This document shows, piece after piece, positions 25,332-34,447 of a stretch of 64,000 nucleotides of DNA (positions within the stretch are counted from its first letter, which is position 1; the number at the start of each line of letters is the position of its first letter). The DNA lies in the NCBI RefSeq assembly GCF_000426725.1, contig NZ_AUFX01000010.1:62001-126000 (forward strand), read 5' to 3'. The notes beneath the pieces are model-generated. The model saw only the letters and a list, made by a program, of their open reading frames with translations. It was not told where the DNA came from and ran no database searches. The translations under genes and the position numbers were made by a program. This stretch comes from Sporocytophaga myxococcoides DSM 11118 (lineage in GTDB: Bacteria > Bacteroidota > Bacteroidia > Cytophagales > Cytophagaceae).

Positions 25332-25700
25332 ATGAACAAGGTAACTTTAATTGCAAGAATTCTGCTAGGCATCACCTTTGTTACATTTGGGTTAAATGGG
25401 TTTTATACTTTTATACCAGTCCCAAAGTTCCATCCCTTCATGGAAATATTGGTTTCAAGCGGTTTTATATATTTTGAAAAAGGTCTTGAAGTTATAGCTG
25501 GTGCACTTCTATTATTCAACAGATATATCTTGGCAGCGCTGTTAATATTAGGCCCTATTGTCATCAATATATTTTTGTACCATATCCTGTTAGATTACAG
25601 AAACTGGCCAGTATCTATTATCATCTTACTACTGTATGCCATTTTAATAAAAAAGCATTGGTCATACTTTAAGATCTTTACAAAAGCAAAAGTTGATTAA
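25332..25700 (+). CDS. DoxX-like membrane protein
   Basis: The 122-residue protein has four transmembrane helices: IARILLGITFVTFGLNGFYTF, FEKGLEVIAGALLLFNRYI, ALLILGPIVINIFLYHILLD and WPVSIIILLLYAILI. The first helix with RxLLGxxFxxFGLNGF and the following FMEILVSSGFIYFEKGLEVIAG are typical of the DoxX family, in which similar proteins associate with oxidoreductases or respiratory components. The role here is unknown. No operon partner lies within 300 bp on either side. Confidence 0.8.
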   Translation: MNKVTLIARILLGITFVTFGLNGFYTFIPVPKFHPFMEILVSSGFIYFEKGLEVIAGALLLFNRYILAALLILGPIVINIFLYHILLDYRNWPVSIIILLLYAILIKKHWSYFKIFTKAKVD

Positions 25701-26105
25701 GTGAAAATAAAGCTTCAGTTACCAACCTTCGTCTTTACATCTTTTGCTTTTCTTCTCAAATGCATAGAGAAATAAGCAATTTGATTTAAAGAACCTGGAC
25801 AGAACACTCCAGTTATGAAAAGATTAACTTATAAATAAATCTTTATAAACTTTAAAAAGATCCTAGGACAAACTTTATTTAAATGATAATATTGTTTATC
25901 TCAAGTAGATACAATTATTTGTCACCTTAGTATTCTACACCATAATTCTCAATATAATTTGAATTTAATATGGGTCAGCAGAATAAATGAAACGTCATAC
26001 TACCTATCCAAAAGATAAGAAGTATCATTACTTTCAAAAAATCACAACAGTTCTCCGTCCAAGGAGTTATCTCTTTATTCCTAGTTTTTACCTCTTAATG
26101 TAGCT
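25701..26105. other. Spacer, about 400 bp
   Basis: AT-rich with stops in every frame. I see no RNA gene, repeat or strong hairpin. Confidence 0.4.
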
Positions 26106-27023
26106 ATGAAAAATCTTAATTTAAGCATTCTTCTTTATACACTGATTCTACTCAGCGTGAAAGTCCCTTCAAAAGCCGGAATTGACAATAACGAACAAAA
26201 AGAAAGTTACTGGTCAAAATGGAGCAAAGGGAAAAAATCAAATAGATTAAATAGAGATAGCACAAAAACTTATCCTAAACCATTCCTGACTATTCACCTT
26301 GGTGTTGCACATACTACAAATTTCGGAAATGTCCGGCTTAATTCTGAACAAGCCCAAGGCACTAAGATAAGTTTACGTAATGATCTGGGATTTCCCACAA
26401 CCACAATCTCGCCAAGGTTAAATTTCATTTTTAATTACGGAAACCTTTTCAACCTCGCTTTTGATATGTACAGTGCAAACAGGAAAGAAACAGAAGTGAT
26501 CAGTAAAGATATTAAGTACGGTAATGCTACCTTCCTTGCAGGAAGTGAAATCCAAACTACCCTACGCTTAACTTATGCAAGTTTATGCTATTCCAATTTT
26601 TTCTATGATAATGGAAGAGCCAGGATAGCCGCTCTTGCCGGTGTTGCAGGAATTTTTTATCACTTAAATATCAAAAGCACTACCGATCCTGATTTAATTC
26701 AAAAAAAGAGTCTTTTTGTTCCACTCCCTACGATTGGATTAAATGGATCAATTTATCTGACGAGGAATCTATTTTTAAGAACGATGGTAAAGTACTCAGC
26801 ATGGTGGTCTAAAAATTACAACTGCAATGTTGTAGAGGTTATACCCTATATTGAATATTATATTTTCAAAAACTTCGGGATTGGAATGAGATATAACTTC
26901 GGTTATACTGGCTTTAAAAATCTTCCTGACAAAAAATTTAATGGCAGCATGGAGAATACATTTAATGCCATCTCAGGAGTATTTGTATACAGATTCATTA
27001 AGAAAAGAGACAGAAAGTATTGA
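26106..27023 (+). CDS. Probable outer-membrane beta-barrel protein
   Basis: The 305-residue protein has a signal peptide (1-24) and a charged linker rich in Lys, Ser and Asn (about 25-55). It continues into alternating amphipathic strands to the end (FLTIHLGVAHTTNFGNVRL, FNLAFDMYSANRKETEV, LRLTYASLCYSNFFY, FGIGMRYNFGYTGF). The pattern fits an OmpA/OprF-like eight-strand or larger porin-type barrel. The final residues (FRFIKKRDRKY-like) are basic rather than ending in a single aromatic, which is a little unusual. No homologue is recognised by eye and function is unknown. Monocistronic. Confidence 0.65.
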   Translation: MKNLNLSILLYTLILLSVKVPSKAGIDNNEQKESYWSKWSKGKKSNRLNRDSTKTYPKPFLTIHLGVAHTTNFGNVRLNSEQAQGTKISLRNDLGFPTTTISPRLNFIFNYGNLFNLAFDMYSANRKETEVISKDIKYGNATFLAGSEIQTTLRLTYASLCYSNFFYDNGRARIAALAGVAGIFYHLNIKSTTDPDLIQKKSLFVPLPTIGLNGSIYLTRNLFLRTMVKYSAWWSKNYNCNVVEVIPYIEYYIFKNFGIGMRYNFGYTGFKNLPDKKFNGSMENTFNAISGVFVYRFIKKRDRKY

Positions 27024-27372
27024 TAATGCTTGGGGAGTTGGTAGGCTATGAGCTAGAGCAGAAACAAGACATATAGAAAATATTTATTTACTGTCGGTCA
27101 GTTAATACTCCTCTCTTAAGGATAAAACTTAAGTTGACAACCATGTCTTCAGGAAGAATGATTTAGAATTTTCAGTGAAAAAAATCTGAAGTTCCAATCT
27201 TTACTATTTGCTTTATTCTCCTGCAAAGGGCCTTTGCTGCATCGGATAATAGTCAGCATTATTACGGTAAAAACCAAAAGGTACAAGTACATTTTCCATG
27301 TTTTCATTTTTTCGGGTCTTGTTCCTTTATAACATAGTACTAATTCATCTTCCCTTTACACGTCATTTGATT
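27024..27372. other. Spacer, about 350 bp
   Basis: Between convergent genes. No clear gene, terminator or repeat is visible; the open frame starting at 27298 is antisense to the next gene. Confidence 0.4.
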
Positions 27373-28002
27373 TTAATAAAAAGCAGGCTTATCAGCATCG
27401 GTATCTGGTTTATTCACACCAAGGCTCCTTTTGATTGCAGATTCCGGATGTTGGATAAGTTTTACGATCAACTCTGCAACACTTTTTCGGGAAACCTCGG
27501 TCCCCTTAAAATCCTCACCCTTTTGAGTTGTTTCATAATCTATTTCGTCATAGTCCGTTAACCATGCTGGCCTTATTATGGTATAATCAAGTCCGGAATT
27601 CTCTATAATCTCTGCAGCTTTTCCATATGGCCCAAGGTATTGGCTAATCATACTTTTATTCCACTTACCGAAAGCTCCTGGAACTTCATCATAAATACCA
27701 AGTGAAGTAATAAAGATAAGTCGTTTCACACCTGCTTCCCTCATAACATCAACTATGACCTTAGCCATTTTATCTACTTCTCCTGCAAGGTTTGCATATA
27801 CAATATCCTGCCCTGACATAGCACCTTTTAACTTCAGGTGATCAAGGACATCACCATCAATCACGACTGAGGAGTCTGTCTTTCCGATTCTGCTGGCATT
27901 TCTCAGAAACAAAGTCAGCTCAACATCTTTTTCTTCTAATAATTGATCTATCACGTGCTTAGCAATACGGCCACCTGCTCCTAAAATTAATACTTTAGTC
28001 AT
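27373..28002 (-). CDS. NAD(P)H-binding atypical SDR (NmrA/YwnB-like)
   Basis: The 209-residue Rossmann-fold protein has N-terminal nucleotide loop VLILGAGGRIAKHVID (GxGGxxA), a charged FLRNASRIG after strand 2, VIDGDVLD, DIVYANLAGE, and the FITSLGIYDEVPG and YTIIRPAWLTD segments typical of atypical short-chain dehydrogenases related to NmrA and flavin reductase. It may bind NADPH as a reductase or as a redox sensor. A cupin gene lies about 100 bases upstream on the same strand, so the two may be co-expressed. Confidence 0.85.
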   Translation of the reverse strand: MTKVLILGAGGRIAKHVIDQLLEEKDVELTLFLRNASRIGKTDSSVVIDGDVLDHLKLKGAMSGQDIVYANLAGEVDKMAKVIVDVMREAGVKRLIFITSLGIYDEVPGAFGKWNKSMISQYLGPYGKAAEIIENSGLDYTIIRPAWLTDYDEIDYETTQKGEDFKGTEVSRKSVAELIVKLIQHPESAIKRSLGVNKPDTDADKPAFY

Positions 28003-28103
28003 TATGTAAATCCTTTGTTATAGCTATTTAACCCCTCTTCAGTATTATTAAAGTATCGAAAGATGAGACGGAATACAATTTGCTCGTCTTTCCTTAGATG
28101 CTA

Positions 28104-28523
28104 CTAATTACCATTGACAGACTGATTATATTCTTCATCAGTAACGCTCTCCATCCATACCACAATTCCATTCTGGGTATTGGTGTTAATTGCAATATGT
28201 GTACATTCATTACCTGGTGATGCTCCATGCCAATGTTCCACATCTGGGGGAATATGAACCACTTCACCCTGTTGGATTATCCGTATTGGTTGGCCTCTCT
28301 CCTGAAAATAGCCGATACCTTCTGTTACAATCAGTATTTGTCCTCCCGGATGCGTATGCCAGTTGTTTCTAGCCCCTGGCTCAAATATTACATTGCTTAC
28401 CTGGCAATGCAACATACCATCATTTGGGACTAACAATTTTACCCAGGCATTACCCGTAAAATTATCAGCCGGTGCTTTTCCACCTTTCGGAAAAATTTGG
28501 GTTTGAAATCCCGTTATAGTCAT
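28104..28523 (-). CDS. Cupin-domain protein
   Basis: The 139-residue single-domain cupin has motif 1 NNWHTHPGGQILIVTEGIG and motif 2 GEVVHIPPDVEHWHGA, which provide the His residues and nearby ligands for a divalent metal. Proteins of this size are often annotated as cupin or carboxymuconolactone-decarboxylase-like; the substrate is unknown. It lies upstream of the NAD(P)-binding gene on the same strand with about 100 bases between, so a common transcript is possible. Confidence 0.87.
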   Translation of the reverse strand: MTITGFQTQIFPKGGKAPADNFTGNAWVKLLVPNDGMLHCQVSNVIFEPGARNNWHTHPGGQILIVTEGIGYFQERGQPIRIIQQGEVVHIPPDVEHWHGASPGNECTHIAINTNTQNGIVVWMESVTDEEYNQSVNGN

Positions 28524-28646
28524 AGTCCCTTATTTTTATTCAGTTAAATACCAGAAAGGAGACTATTTGTTAAAAACTTTTACTAACAATTGAATTCCAA
28601 CCACATACAAAAAAAAGGATAAAATCTAAGCCCAGTACACTTAACC

Positions 28647-29426
28647 TTATTTTAGATAATTCTCCTCAATAAATCGATGCCATTGAATTTCAAAATCTTG
28701 TTGCTCTATTCCAAAGGATGCCTTTATGTTTCCGTTATTTATAATCAATATTCTCAATCCATTATATGACCATCTGCTTATTATAAATTCACTAATGCAA
28801 TATCCCAACGGGTATATCCTTTGTACAGAGCCTTGTTCCTTACTAAGCTCATCCAATGTAGGATATTCTCCATTCACTATGTAAGAGAGTTTTTTGAGAT
28901 CTGTTTTTTCACCACATTCATATTGTGCAACGGATTCCCAAAACCACCTTGGATTGTTAGCAAAGCTTTCCGAAATATATAATGTAACAGCATGAGTAAA
29001 TTCATGAACAGCTCCCCTAAGCATTCCCGGTGCACCTGTATATAACAGTCGAACTTCTTCTTTGCTAAAAATATAACCTGCGGCACCAGGAGCCCAACCA
29101 CCCATATCTTTTTCAAATTGATCCTTATCAGACCATATAGCGATTTTAATTTTGGGCATGGCTCCCGGTTTCAGATGATTTATGATAGAATCATAACTGG
29201 CCTCCAATGCTGCCTCTATTGAACTTGCTTTCGAAACATCTAATCCATCATCATAGTAGAATATAAAATGAGCGCTTTCACTTTTTTTATTGAAGTAAAG
29301 AGCTTTGGCAAAAGGTTCCGTTTCTTTATCTTTTTTGCACATCATCATGCTGAAAGCCAGAAAAGGCAATAATAATATTAGGAGGTAGGGACGATGTCCC
29401 AATGACAATTTTCTGTTATGAAGCAT
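28647..29426 (-). CDS. Lipoprotein with gluzincin-type HExxH peptidase motif
   Basis: The protein has about 259 residues. The start chosen is ATG 29426, which gives a clean lipoprotein signal (YLLILLLPFLAFSMMMC followed by KKDKE); a longer frame from 29510 would place the signal internally. The body contains GAVHEFTHAVTLY (HExxH zinc site) and, about 20 residues later, WFWESVAQYE with the third-ligand glutamate, the arrangement of the peptidase MA / M1-like gluzincin families. It is probably anchored in the outer membrane or periplasmic face and acts on peptides or proteins. No inhibitor or partner gene is adjacent. Confidence 0.75.
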   Translation of the reverse strand: MLHNRKLSLGHRPYLLILLLPFLAFSMMMCKKDKETEPFAKALYFNKKSESAHFIFYYDDGLDVSKASSIEAALEASYDSIINHLKPGAMPKIKIAIWSDKDQFEKDMGGWAPGAAGYIFSKEEVRLLYTGAPGMLRGAVHEFTHAVTLYISESFANNPRWFWESVAQYECGEKTDLKKLSYIVNGEYPTLDELSKEQGSVQRIYPLGYCISEFIISRWSYNGLRILIINNGNIKASFGIEQQDFEIQWHRFIEENYLK

Positions 29427-29559
29427 AGCTATGGTAGTATATGAAGGTTGTAATTTAAAAAATAAAGTGCTGATTTTCAACCTCAATATATGCATAAATA
29501 AGCCATTCACTCATACAATCAAATTCAGTATCACTCACTACTTTTCTATGCCAAAAAAT

Positions 29560-29585
29560 AAAGCCTATTATTCTTAATAGGCTTT
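29560..29585 (-). terminator. Terminator of the small gene at 29602
   Basis: The perfect 11-bp stem AAAGCCTATTA (29560-29570) / TAATAGGCTTT (29575-29585) is followed on the minus strand by a U-rich stretch. Confidence 0.85.
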
Positions 29586-29601
29586 GTATATCTTTTAGTT
29601 A

Positions 29602-29763
29602 TTAATGACCTTTTTCTTTCTCTTTATTTTCCTCATGAGGTTCATGTTGTGCAAGTACACTGCCTGCTAATGATTTAGCCCTCTTGCTGGAGTTATCATC
29701 CAGAAGCACTCTGGACGCCATGGTCGCTAGTTTATCACTGGATGCTTTATGTATCCTTTTCAT
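29602..29763 (-). CDS. Small conserved-looking protein, 53 residues
   Basis: This short frame starts at ATG 29763; an in-frame ATG at 29775 would add 4 residues. It encodes a basic, Ser/Ala-rich peptide with KASSDKLATMASRVLLDD and SSKRAKSLAGSVLAQHE, ending in a Lys/Glu tail. Its own strong terminator begins 16 bases after the stop. I recall widespread small bacterial proteins with 'MASKVLRD..S..AKSLAGSALAQ', and this looks like one, but I cannot name the family. No membrane segment. Function unknown; the terminator and composition make it a good real-gene candidate. Confidence 0.65.
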   Translation of the reverse strand: MKRIHKASSDKLATMASRVLLDDNSSKRAKSLAGSVLAQHEPHEENKEKEKGH

Positions 29764-29937
29764 TTCAAATACCATTTTTATTGTTCCTTACCATACAGGG
29801 TGGAACTATACCTGCTTGCCGTTAGAATGCTTTGAGTTATTAAATCTTTTTAAGCATTCAAGCCCTTTATAAAGCAACAATGGTATATTTTGATAAGTTG
29901 CAATGATTGAATCATTTTATTAAAGGATTCGTTTGCA

Positions 29938-29959
29938 GAGACGCCATGCATAATGTCTC
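29938..29959. repeat. Decayed copy of the GAGACGCCA palindrome
   Basis: GAGACGCCATGCA followed by TAATGTCTC is a degraded version of the GAGACGCCA-N3-TGGCGTCTC palindrome arrayed at 43186-43560. A second relic (ATGCCATGCATGGCG) lies around 30694-30708. Confidence 0.5.
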
Positions 29960-30007
29960 CAGACAATGAATATGATTATTAAAAATTGGTAAGGCAAAAA
30001 AAATTGA

Positions 30008-30499
30008 CTATTCGATAGAAGATAGTTTTTGATGGTTATTAATTAGCTTAATCTTTGAATAAACTTTTACATTAAAGGCTAAATAATCAACAAAGTCCAC
30101 ATATTGATTATTCTTAATAATGTCCTCCAGTGGGTATGAACTTTTTTTGCCACTATGTTCGATCTTTAGAACAATCCCCTTTCTGCTTGAAGCGTAAATA
30201 CACAATCCTCCTAACAAAACAGGAAGCACAGGAACCATTAATTCTTCTATATATATCCTATTAATGGAAGGATCATTAAAAACATCTATAAGTCCAAAAG
30301 CATAATAAATACTGAATGCTATCAAGCTTATTCCAAAAATGAAAACAAAAATCCAGTTTCTGATTAGCTTACCTCTGACTATCTCCAATGATGTGATATC
30401 ATTAAAATTTATGGTACTGTAGTTAAAATTGCTTCTTAACAAATGAATTCCAGTATCTGATATACCAAACTCTCTGGTAGAGAACTTATAATGCTTCAT
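30008..30499 (-). CDS. Hypothetical two-helix membrane protein
   Basis: The 163-residue protein has a soluble N-terminal part with a PH-like strand pattern (YSTINFNDITSLEIVRGKL), two membrane helices (NWIFVFIFGISLIAFSIYYAF and LMVPVLPVLLGGLCIYA), then a soluble strand-rich C-terminus (GIVLKIEHSGKKSSYPLEDI). The layout resembles bacterial PH-like/YcxB-type membrane proteins, a guess from pattern only. It is monocistronic in a region with palindrome relics on both sides. Confidence 0.55.
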   Translation of the reverse strand: MKHYKFSTREFGISDTGIHLLRSNFNYSTINFNDITSLEIVRGKLIRNWIFVFIFGISLIAFSIYYAFGLIDVFNDPSINRIYIEELMVPVLPVLLGGLCIYASSRKGIVLKIEHSGKKSSYPLEDIIKNNQYVDFVDYLAFNVKVYSKIKLINNHQKLSSIE

Positions 30500-30711
30500 A
30501 GTATAAAAATGCTAATTCTGTTCTATAAATATACATAAAAAACAGAAGGCTATAAAGTATAAATGAAGTTATCAGGATAAATACTGACCATTAGAAATAA
30601 AGGCCAGTATTTAATTACTCTCGATAATTCAAGCGTCATACTTCAATTAAAAATTTTACAATTGATTTATTATCTGCACATGCAGAGAGGAAGATGCCAT
30701 GCATGGCGCCG

Positions 30712-31953
30712 CTAAGCTTTCATCAACCTGTATAGATGAATTAACTTATCAATCTCCTTCTGAATGCTGGTCACGATATTATCAGCAGATATTTCCGCAT
30801 CATTAGCAGCATAATTCCTGCCTATAATAAAATTATATTGTATTGCATCAGCATTTGTATAACTCCATAAAGCTTGTTCATCTTCAAATGAATCTGACTG
30901 CTTCTTCTCTCCTGCAACCTCTATCCAGCAATCTTTTCCTAAGCTCTTTAACAGATCAAAGAATTTTTTCCTATACTCTTCATTATTCATTTCTTTGCGG
31001 AAATACTCACGATCTTCGGTTCCGGTGTTAGGTTTTCCTAACGATAAACAAATCTCAAATTCCTGAGGCTTCAGCAATAATTGAATATTGATAAGATCCC
31101 ATAGCTTTGCTTTATATACATCCAATTCCTTTTTACTTCTGCCATAAGCAAGCCACATAGCCTTTACTTTATGTTCATAGTGAAACATTGGATCAAGGCT
31201 GCTTACAATTTGCTCTGCATCATCATTTTCATGTAGCTTAAGTTTATTCAGATATGGTTTCAATTGCTCATGAAGCTCCAGCATCTTATTCTGAAGCATC
31301 ACCCTTTCATGATGAACCAATTGAGAGCTTAACGCGGCTTTGCTGTTATCAAGTGTAGCATAATCTTCTGCTTTAAAATATTGCTTGGAGAAATTAATAC
31401 CTGTCAGGCTGAAGCGTCCTGTAATGACGTCCGTCAATTGCTTCATATCTTCTTTCGTAGCATTATCCCTAGCTACTATTGAAGGATATAGCATTTCATA
31501 CTCTCTAATTATTTTATCAGAAAGATCTACTCCAAAATCAAAATAGGACCTGAACCAGGCTTTTAAATCTTCTACACTTCTCTCTACATCTATTTTATAA
31601 GAAAGTTCTTCATGATCCTTTAGCCCTCCAAGGGTAAGGCTTCCGGAGCCAACAAACGCTACCCTTTTCCTGAAAGGTAAATCAAAAATATACAGATTGG
31701 AATGAAAGACATTCTTTGTAAATATTCTAAATGTTACCCGACCAGGATATTGCTTGAGAATTTTCCATAGCACATTAGGATGAGTTGGCAAATCAAACCC
31801 GGTAACAATATCAACATTGCAGTGACGTGGCAAATTGCTCATCAGAAGATCAAAAGCAGGCTCTGAAATAGATCCAGAGGCTATATAGCAATGTTCTGCT
31901 TCTTTAAGGATTTTATTGTTTACTAAAGGAGCTAGTAATTTCTTTATGATCAT
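30712..31953 (-). CDS. Phospholipase D-like domain protein, altered HKD motif
   Basis: The 413-residue protein has an N-terminal PLD-like domain: FHSNLYIFDLPF (84-95) followed by VGSGSLTLGGLKDHEE (about 101-116), which matches the 'HxK...GSxNxT' layout of PLD nucleases except that the motif lysine is Asn (H84-S-N86). The remainder (about 170-413) is helical and charged and unlike anything I recognise. Single-HKD PLD domains fused to other regions occur in restriction and defence nucleases and normally dimerise to complete the site. Whether this one is active is doubtful given the substitution. Monocistronic. Confidence 0.65.
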   Translation of the reverse strand: MIIKKLLAPLVNNKILKEAEHCYIASGSISEPAFDLLMSNLPRHCNVDIVTGFDLPTHPNVLWKILKQYPGRVTFRIFTKNVFHSNLYIFDLPFRKRVAFVGSGSLTLGGLKDHEELSYKIDVERSVEDLKAWFRSYFDFGVDLSDKIIREYEMLYPSIVARDNATKEDMKQLTDVITGRFSLTGINFSKQYFKAEDYATLDNSKAALSSQLVHHERVMLQNKMLELHEQLKPYLNKLKLHENDDAEQIVSSLDPMFHYEHKVKAMWLAYGRSKKELDVYKAKLWDLINIQLLLKPQEFEICLSLGKPNTGTEDREYFRKEMNNEEYRKKFFDLLKSLGKDCWIEVAGEKKQSDSFEDEQALWSYTNADAIQYNFIIGRNYAANDAEISADNIVTSIQKEIDKLIHLYRLMKA

Positions 31954-32233
31954 AATAAATATTTTAACTGCTTATTCATTCACTACCAATGCTTTCCAAA
32001 TATGAAAGCTTTGCAATCCCCATGGAAAAGACAAAGATAAAAATCTATTTTACCAACTTGTTAAGTGAAGACTGGATAATCCAAATACCCATTGGAACAA
32101 ATATAATTAAAAGAGCTGATTCAATTCCAGTTAATCCAAACAGCCCTGTGACTTCACCTAATCAAACCTACAAATAAGTTCAAGGAACAATGGCTAAGCA
32201 GCCTCTGTTTTTATAAGAGAAAAACAAGAAGAC

Positions 32234-32509
32234 ATGATGGAAAGCGTTGGAACATTCATAAATGATATCAAAACTAAAATTAATAGTGAAGATTTCAGAG
32301 AGGGAAAAATTGCAAAGTTTATTGAAACACAAACTGCAAAATTACCTTCTGATGTGTATTTATGGGCAGCTATAGGATCTATGGCAGCTTCTTTAACATT
32401 GAAGCTAACCAGGAGAGATAAAGATGCTCTGTTTGTAGGGCAATGGGCGGCTCCGTTTCTGCTCTTTGGAGTTTATAATAAACTTGTAAAAACTCACGGT
32501 CACGATTGA
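32234..32509 (+). CDS. Small conserved membrane protein
   Basis: The 91-residue protein has an amphipathic N-terminal half (TFINDIKTKINSEDFREGKI, FIETQTAKLPSDVY) followed by two short hydrophobic segments, WAAIGSMAASLTLKL and VGQWAAPFLLFGVYNKLV, separated by the charged loop TRRDKDAL. Similar small proteins are common in Bacteroidota as unknowns. It has a strong terminator of its own. The previous 270 bases (31954-32233) hold only weak short frames. Confidence 0.65.
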   Translation: MMESVGTFINDIKTKINSEDFREGKIAKFIETQTAKLPSDVYLWAAIGSMAASLTLKLTRRDKDALFVGQWAAPFLLFGVYNKLVKTHGHD

Positions 32510-32552
32510 TTTCTTCAACAGAAAAAATCTAAACCTATTATTACCTAAATCA

Positions 32553-32594
32553 AACTAAAAATAGTAGCCGGTTCTATGGCTACTATTTTTAGTT
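32553..32594 (+). terminator. Terminator with 17-bp perfect stem
   Basis: The arms 32553-32569 and 32578-32594 are perfectly complementary (AACTAAAAATAGTAGCC and its complement) with an eight-base loop; the right arm carries the T run. Confidence 0.85.
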
Positions 32595-32687
32595 CGTAGA
32601 TTTTTGAAACAGCACCAGGTTAAGCAAGTGCAAGAGTTCCAAAACCTTTGCAACTATCTGATGTTAAGCATTAAACTTTCAATCACT

Positions 32688-33533
32688 ATGAAGAAGGAAC
32701 AATTGCATCAGAGCAAGGATAACAAGTCCATACCTGTAACATCCGTGTCTAGCGGAAAAGGAAGGCAGGTCAGGCAAGATATTTATTACTATACCGATCA
32801 GATTGTAAATTTTATTCTCTTTGGTAAACCGGAAGATAATCAATGGATACTGATAGACACAGGCATGCCTCACTCTTCTTCAGTTGTCTTATCTGCTGTT
32901 AAAGAAAGGTTTGGAGAAAACAGTAAACCATCTGCCATACTTTTAACTCATGGACATTTCGACCATGTGGGAGGTGTGGTAGATCTTATCAAAGAATGGA
33001 ATGTTCCCGTCTATGCGCATCCTCTTGAATTCCCCTACCTGACTGGTGAGAAAAGTTATCCGGCTCCTGATCCCACTGTAGAAGGTGGTTTATTGGCAAA
33101 GGTTTCATTTATTGATCCTGTAGAACCTATAAATATTAAAGCGGTGCTCAAACCTTTACCTAATGATCATTCTGTGCCAGGAATGCCCGGATGGCAATGG
33201 ATACACACTCCGGGACATTCACCGGGACATGTATCTTTCTTTCGTGACGAAGATAAAGCTCTTATCGCCGGAGATGCTTTTGTCACTGTAAGACAAGACT
33301 CTTTGTACAAAGTAATTATGCAAAAGGCTGAAGTAAATGGCCCTCCAAGATATCTAACCACAGACTGGAAAGCAGCTTGGGATTCAGTAAAGAAACTGGA
33401 AGCACTTCATCCTGAAATTGTAGTATCAGGACATGGAACGGCCATGGAAGGAAAAGAGCTAACCCAAGGCCTTCTCAAACTTACCCTGGAGTTCGACACC
33501 ATTGCTATTCCCGAACACGGAAAATATGTATAG
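32688..33533 (+). CDS. Metallo-beta-lactamase-fold hydrolase
   Basis: The 281-residue hydrolase has the zinc motif LTHGHFDHVGGVVDL (HxHxDH), followed by VYAHPLE, the metal histidine in HTPGHSPGHVSFF, the bridging aspartate in LIAGDAF, and the final VVSGHGTAM. These are all the expected metal ligands of a glyoxalase-II-like MBL protein. The substrate is unknown. I start at ATG 32688; a TTG at 32604 would extend the frame backwards into the previous terminator region and is unlikely. No signal peptide, so it is cytoplasmic. Confidence 0.9.
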   Translation: MKKEQLHQSKDNKSIPVTSVSSGKGRQVRQDIYYYTDQIVNFILFGKPEDNQWILIDTGMPHSSSVVLSAVKERFGENSKPSAILLTHGHFDHVGGVVDLIKEWNVPVYAHPLEFPYLTGEKSYPAPDPTVEGGLLAKVSFIDPVEPINIKAVLKPLPNDHSVPGMPGWQWIHTPGHSPGHVSFFRDEDKALIAGDAFVTVRQDSLYKVIMQKAEVNGPPRYLTTDWKAAWDSVKKLEALHPEIVVSGHGTAMEGKELTQGLLKLTLEFDTIAIPEHGKYV

Positions 33534-33932
33534 AAGTAAAATATTTTTCCAGCTCAGAGCATTTCTCCCTTCAGAGAAATGCTCTGAGTCTCGGAAAGTT
33601 ACAATATAGAACCTGAAAACTTTCAATTTATTTCGATCAAAATACATTGCCAGCAATGGATATACACAACTAAAGTTATCAATAACCGTATCTTATTTTA
33701 CCTTAACTTTTAATCTTAAACTTTTAATAAATTAACTTTCAAGTACAGCTTTATATGAAATTAAATTATTACCAATCAATACTTCACGAAAGAATCCTTT
33801 CCCCTGCTAATTCAATCTAATACAATTAAATCAAAAGTCAGAATAGTAATTCAGGTTTGAATATCAATAATTTTTTATTTAATAAAGACTATTGAAATCC
33901 ATATATAATCCTGGGTTTAAATTATATATCAT
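33534..33932. other. Spacer of about 400 bp with long hairpin
   Basis: A perfect 15-bp stem, CTCAGAGCATTTCTC (33553-33567) with its complement (33574-33588), lies 20 bases after the MBL stop and is probably its terminator, although no T run follows. The rest is AT-rich and empty of genes that I can support. Confidence 0.55.
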
Positions 33933-34271
33933 ATGTTAGGAAATAATACTTCAGAAAGACAAAAAGCAATCATCAATCTAATTTCAAGAATACAGGAAAA
34001 TTACGCTGAATTAGGAGATTATAAATCACATAGTGAAAATAGTATAGGTGCACAGATCGAATTGACAAATGGTAAAATTTTTATACCCCATATTGCAATA
34101 GCAGATACTGAATTTGCGTTTGAAATACCTGATTTTATTGCTCATCTAAGAGGTTCATTCGTACCTTTTAATACTTATACATACACGCCACACAAACAAC
34201 CATTTTGGAAAAAGATCTATAACGTGATAAAAATTAATGATAAGAGCACTGGTAAATATATATTAGAATAA
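33933..34271 (+). CDS. Hypothetical protein
   Basis: The 112-residue soluble protein is unrecognised. A helical start (SERQKAIINLISRIQENYAEL) leads into strands (GAQIELTNGKIFIPHIAIAD, FAFEIPDF) and a C-terminal basic strand (FWKKIYNVIKIND). No signal peptide, membrane segment or motif can be named. The start ATG is preceded by AT-rich DNA without a clear promoter box. Composition is like the neighbouring genes, so it is probably a real native gene. Confidence 0.5.
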   Translation: MLGNNTSERQKAIINLISRIQENYAELGDYKSHSENSIGAQIELTNGKIFIPHIAIADTEFAFEIPDFIAHLRGSFVPFNTYTYTPHKQPFWKKIYNVIKINDKSTGKYILE

Positions 34272-34293
34272 TAGTTTCAATTCAATCAGCAAA

Positions 34294-34428
34294 ATGAAGT
34301 TAACAAGTCCGGCTGTTTATAATGGAACTTTTAACCAATATTTCAAAGAAGCAGATATATCATTCACAAGTTATAACAGCAATAAAAAAGATTTAGACTG
34401 CTATAAAGGCATTTTTCATATATGCTGA
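34294..34428 (+). CDS. Possible 44-residue small ORF
   Basis: ATG 34294 to TGA 34428 encodes MKLTSPAVYNGTFNQYFKEA followed by a polar tail with one Cys-Tyr-Lys segment near the end. It begins 22 bases after the hypothetical gene at 33933. The composition is protein-like, but no homology is recognised and chance is not excluded. Confidence 0.25.
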   Translation: MKLTSPAVYNGTFNQYFKEADISFTSYNSNKKDLDCYKGIFHIC

Positions 34429-34447
34429 TGGAACTTAAATTTAACAA

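Noticed and set aside
29684-29872. Plus-strand open frame of 62 codons
   Set aside because: Antisense shadow of the small minus-strand gene at 29602-29763, which has the terminator.
31989-32177. Open frame of 62 codons
   Set aside because: No convincing start signal or conserved pattern; the opposite strand has an equally weak hydrophobic frame, so neither is called.
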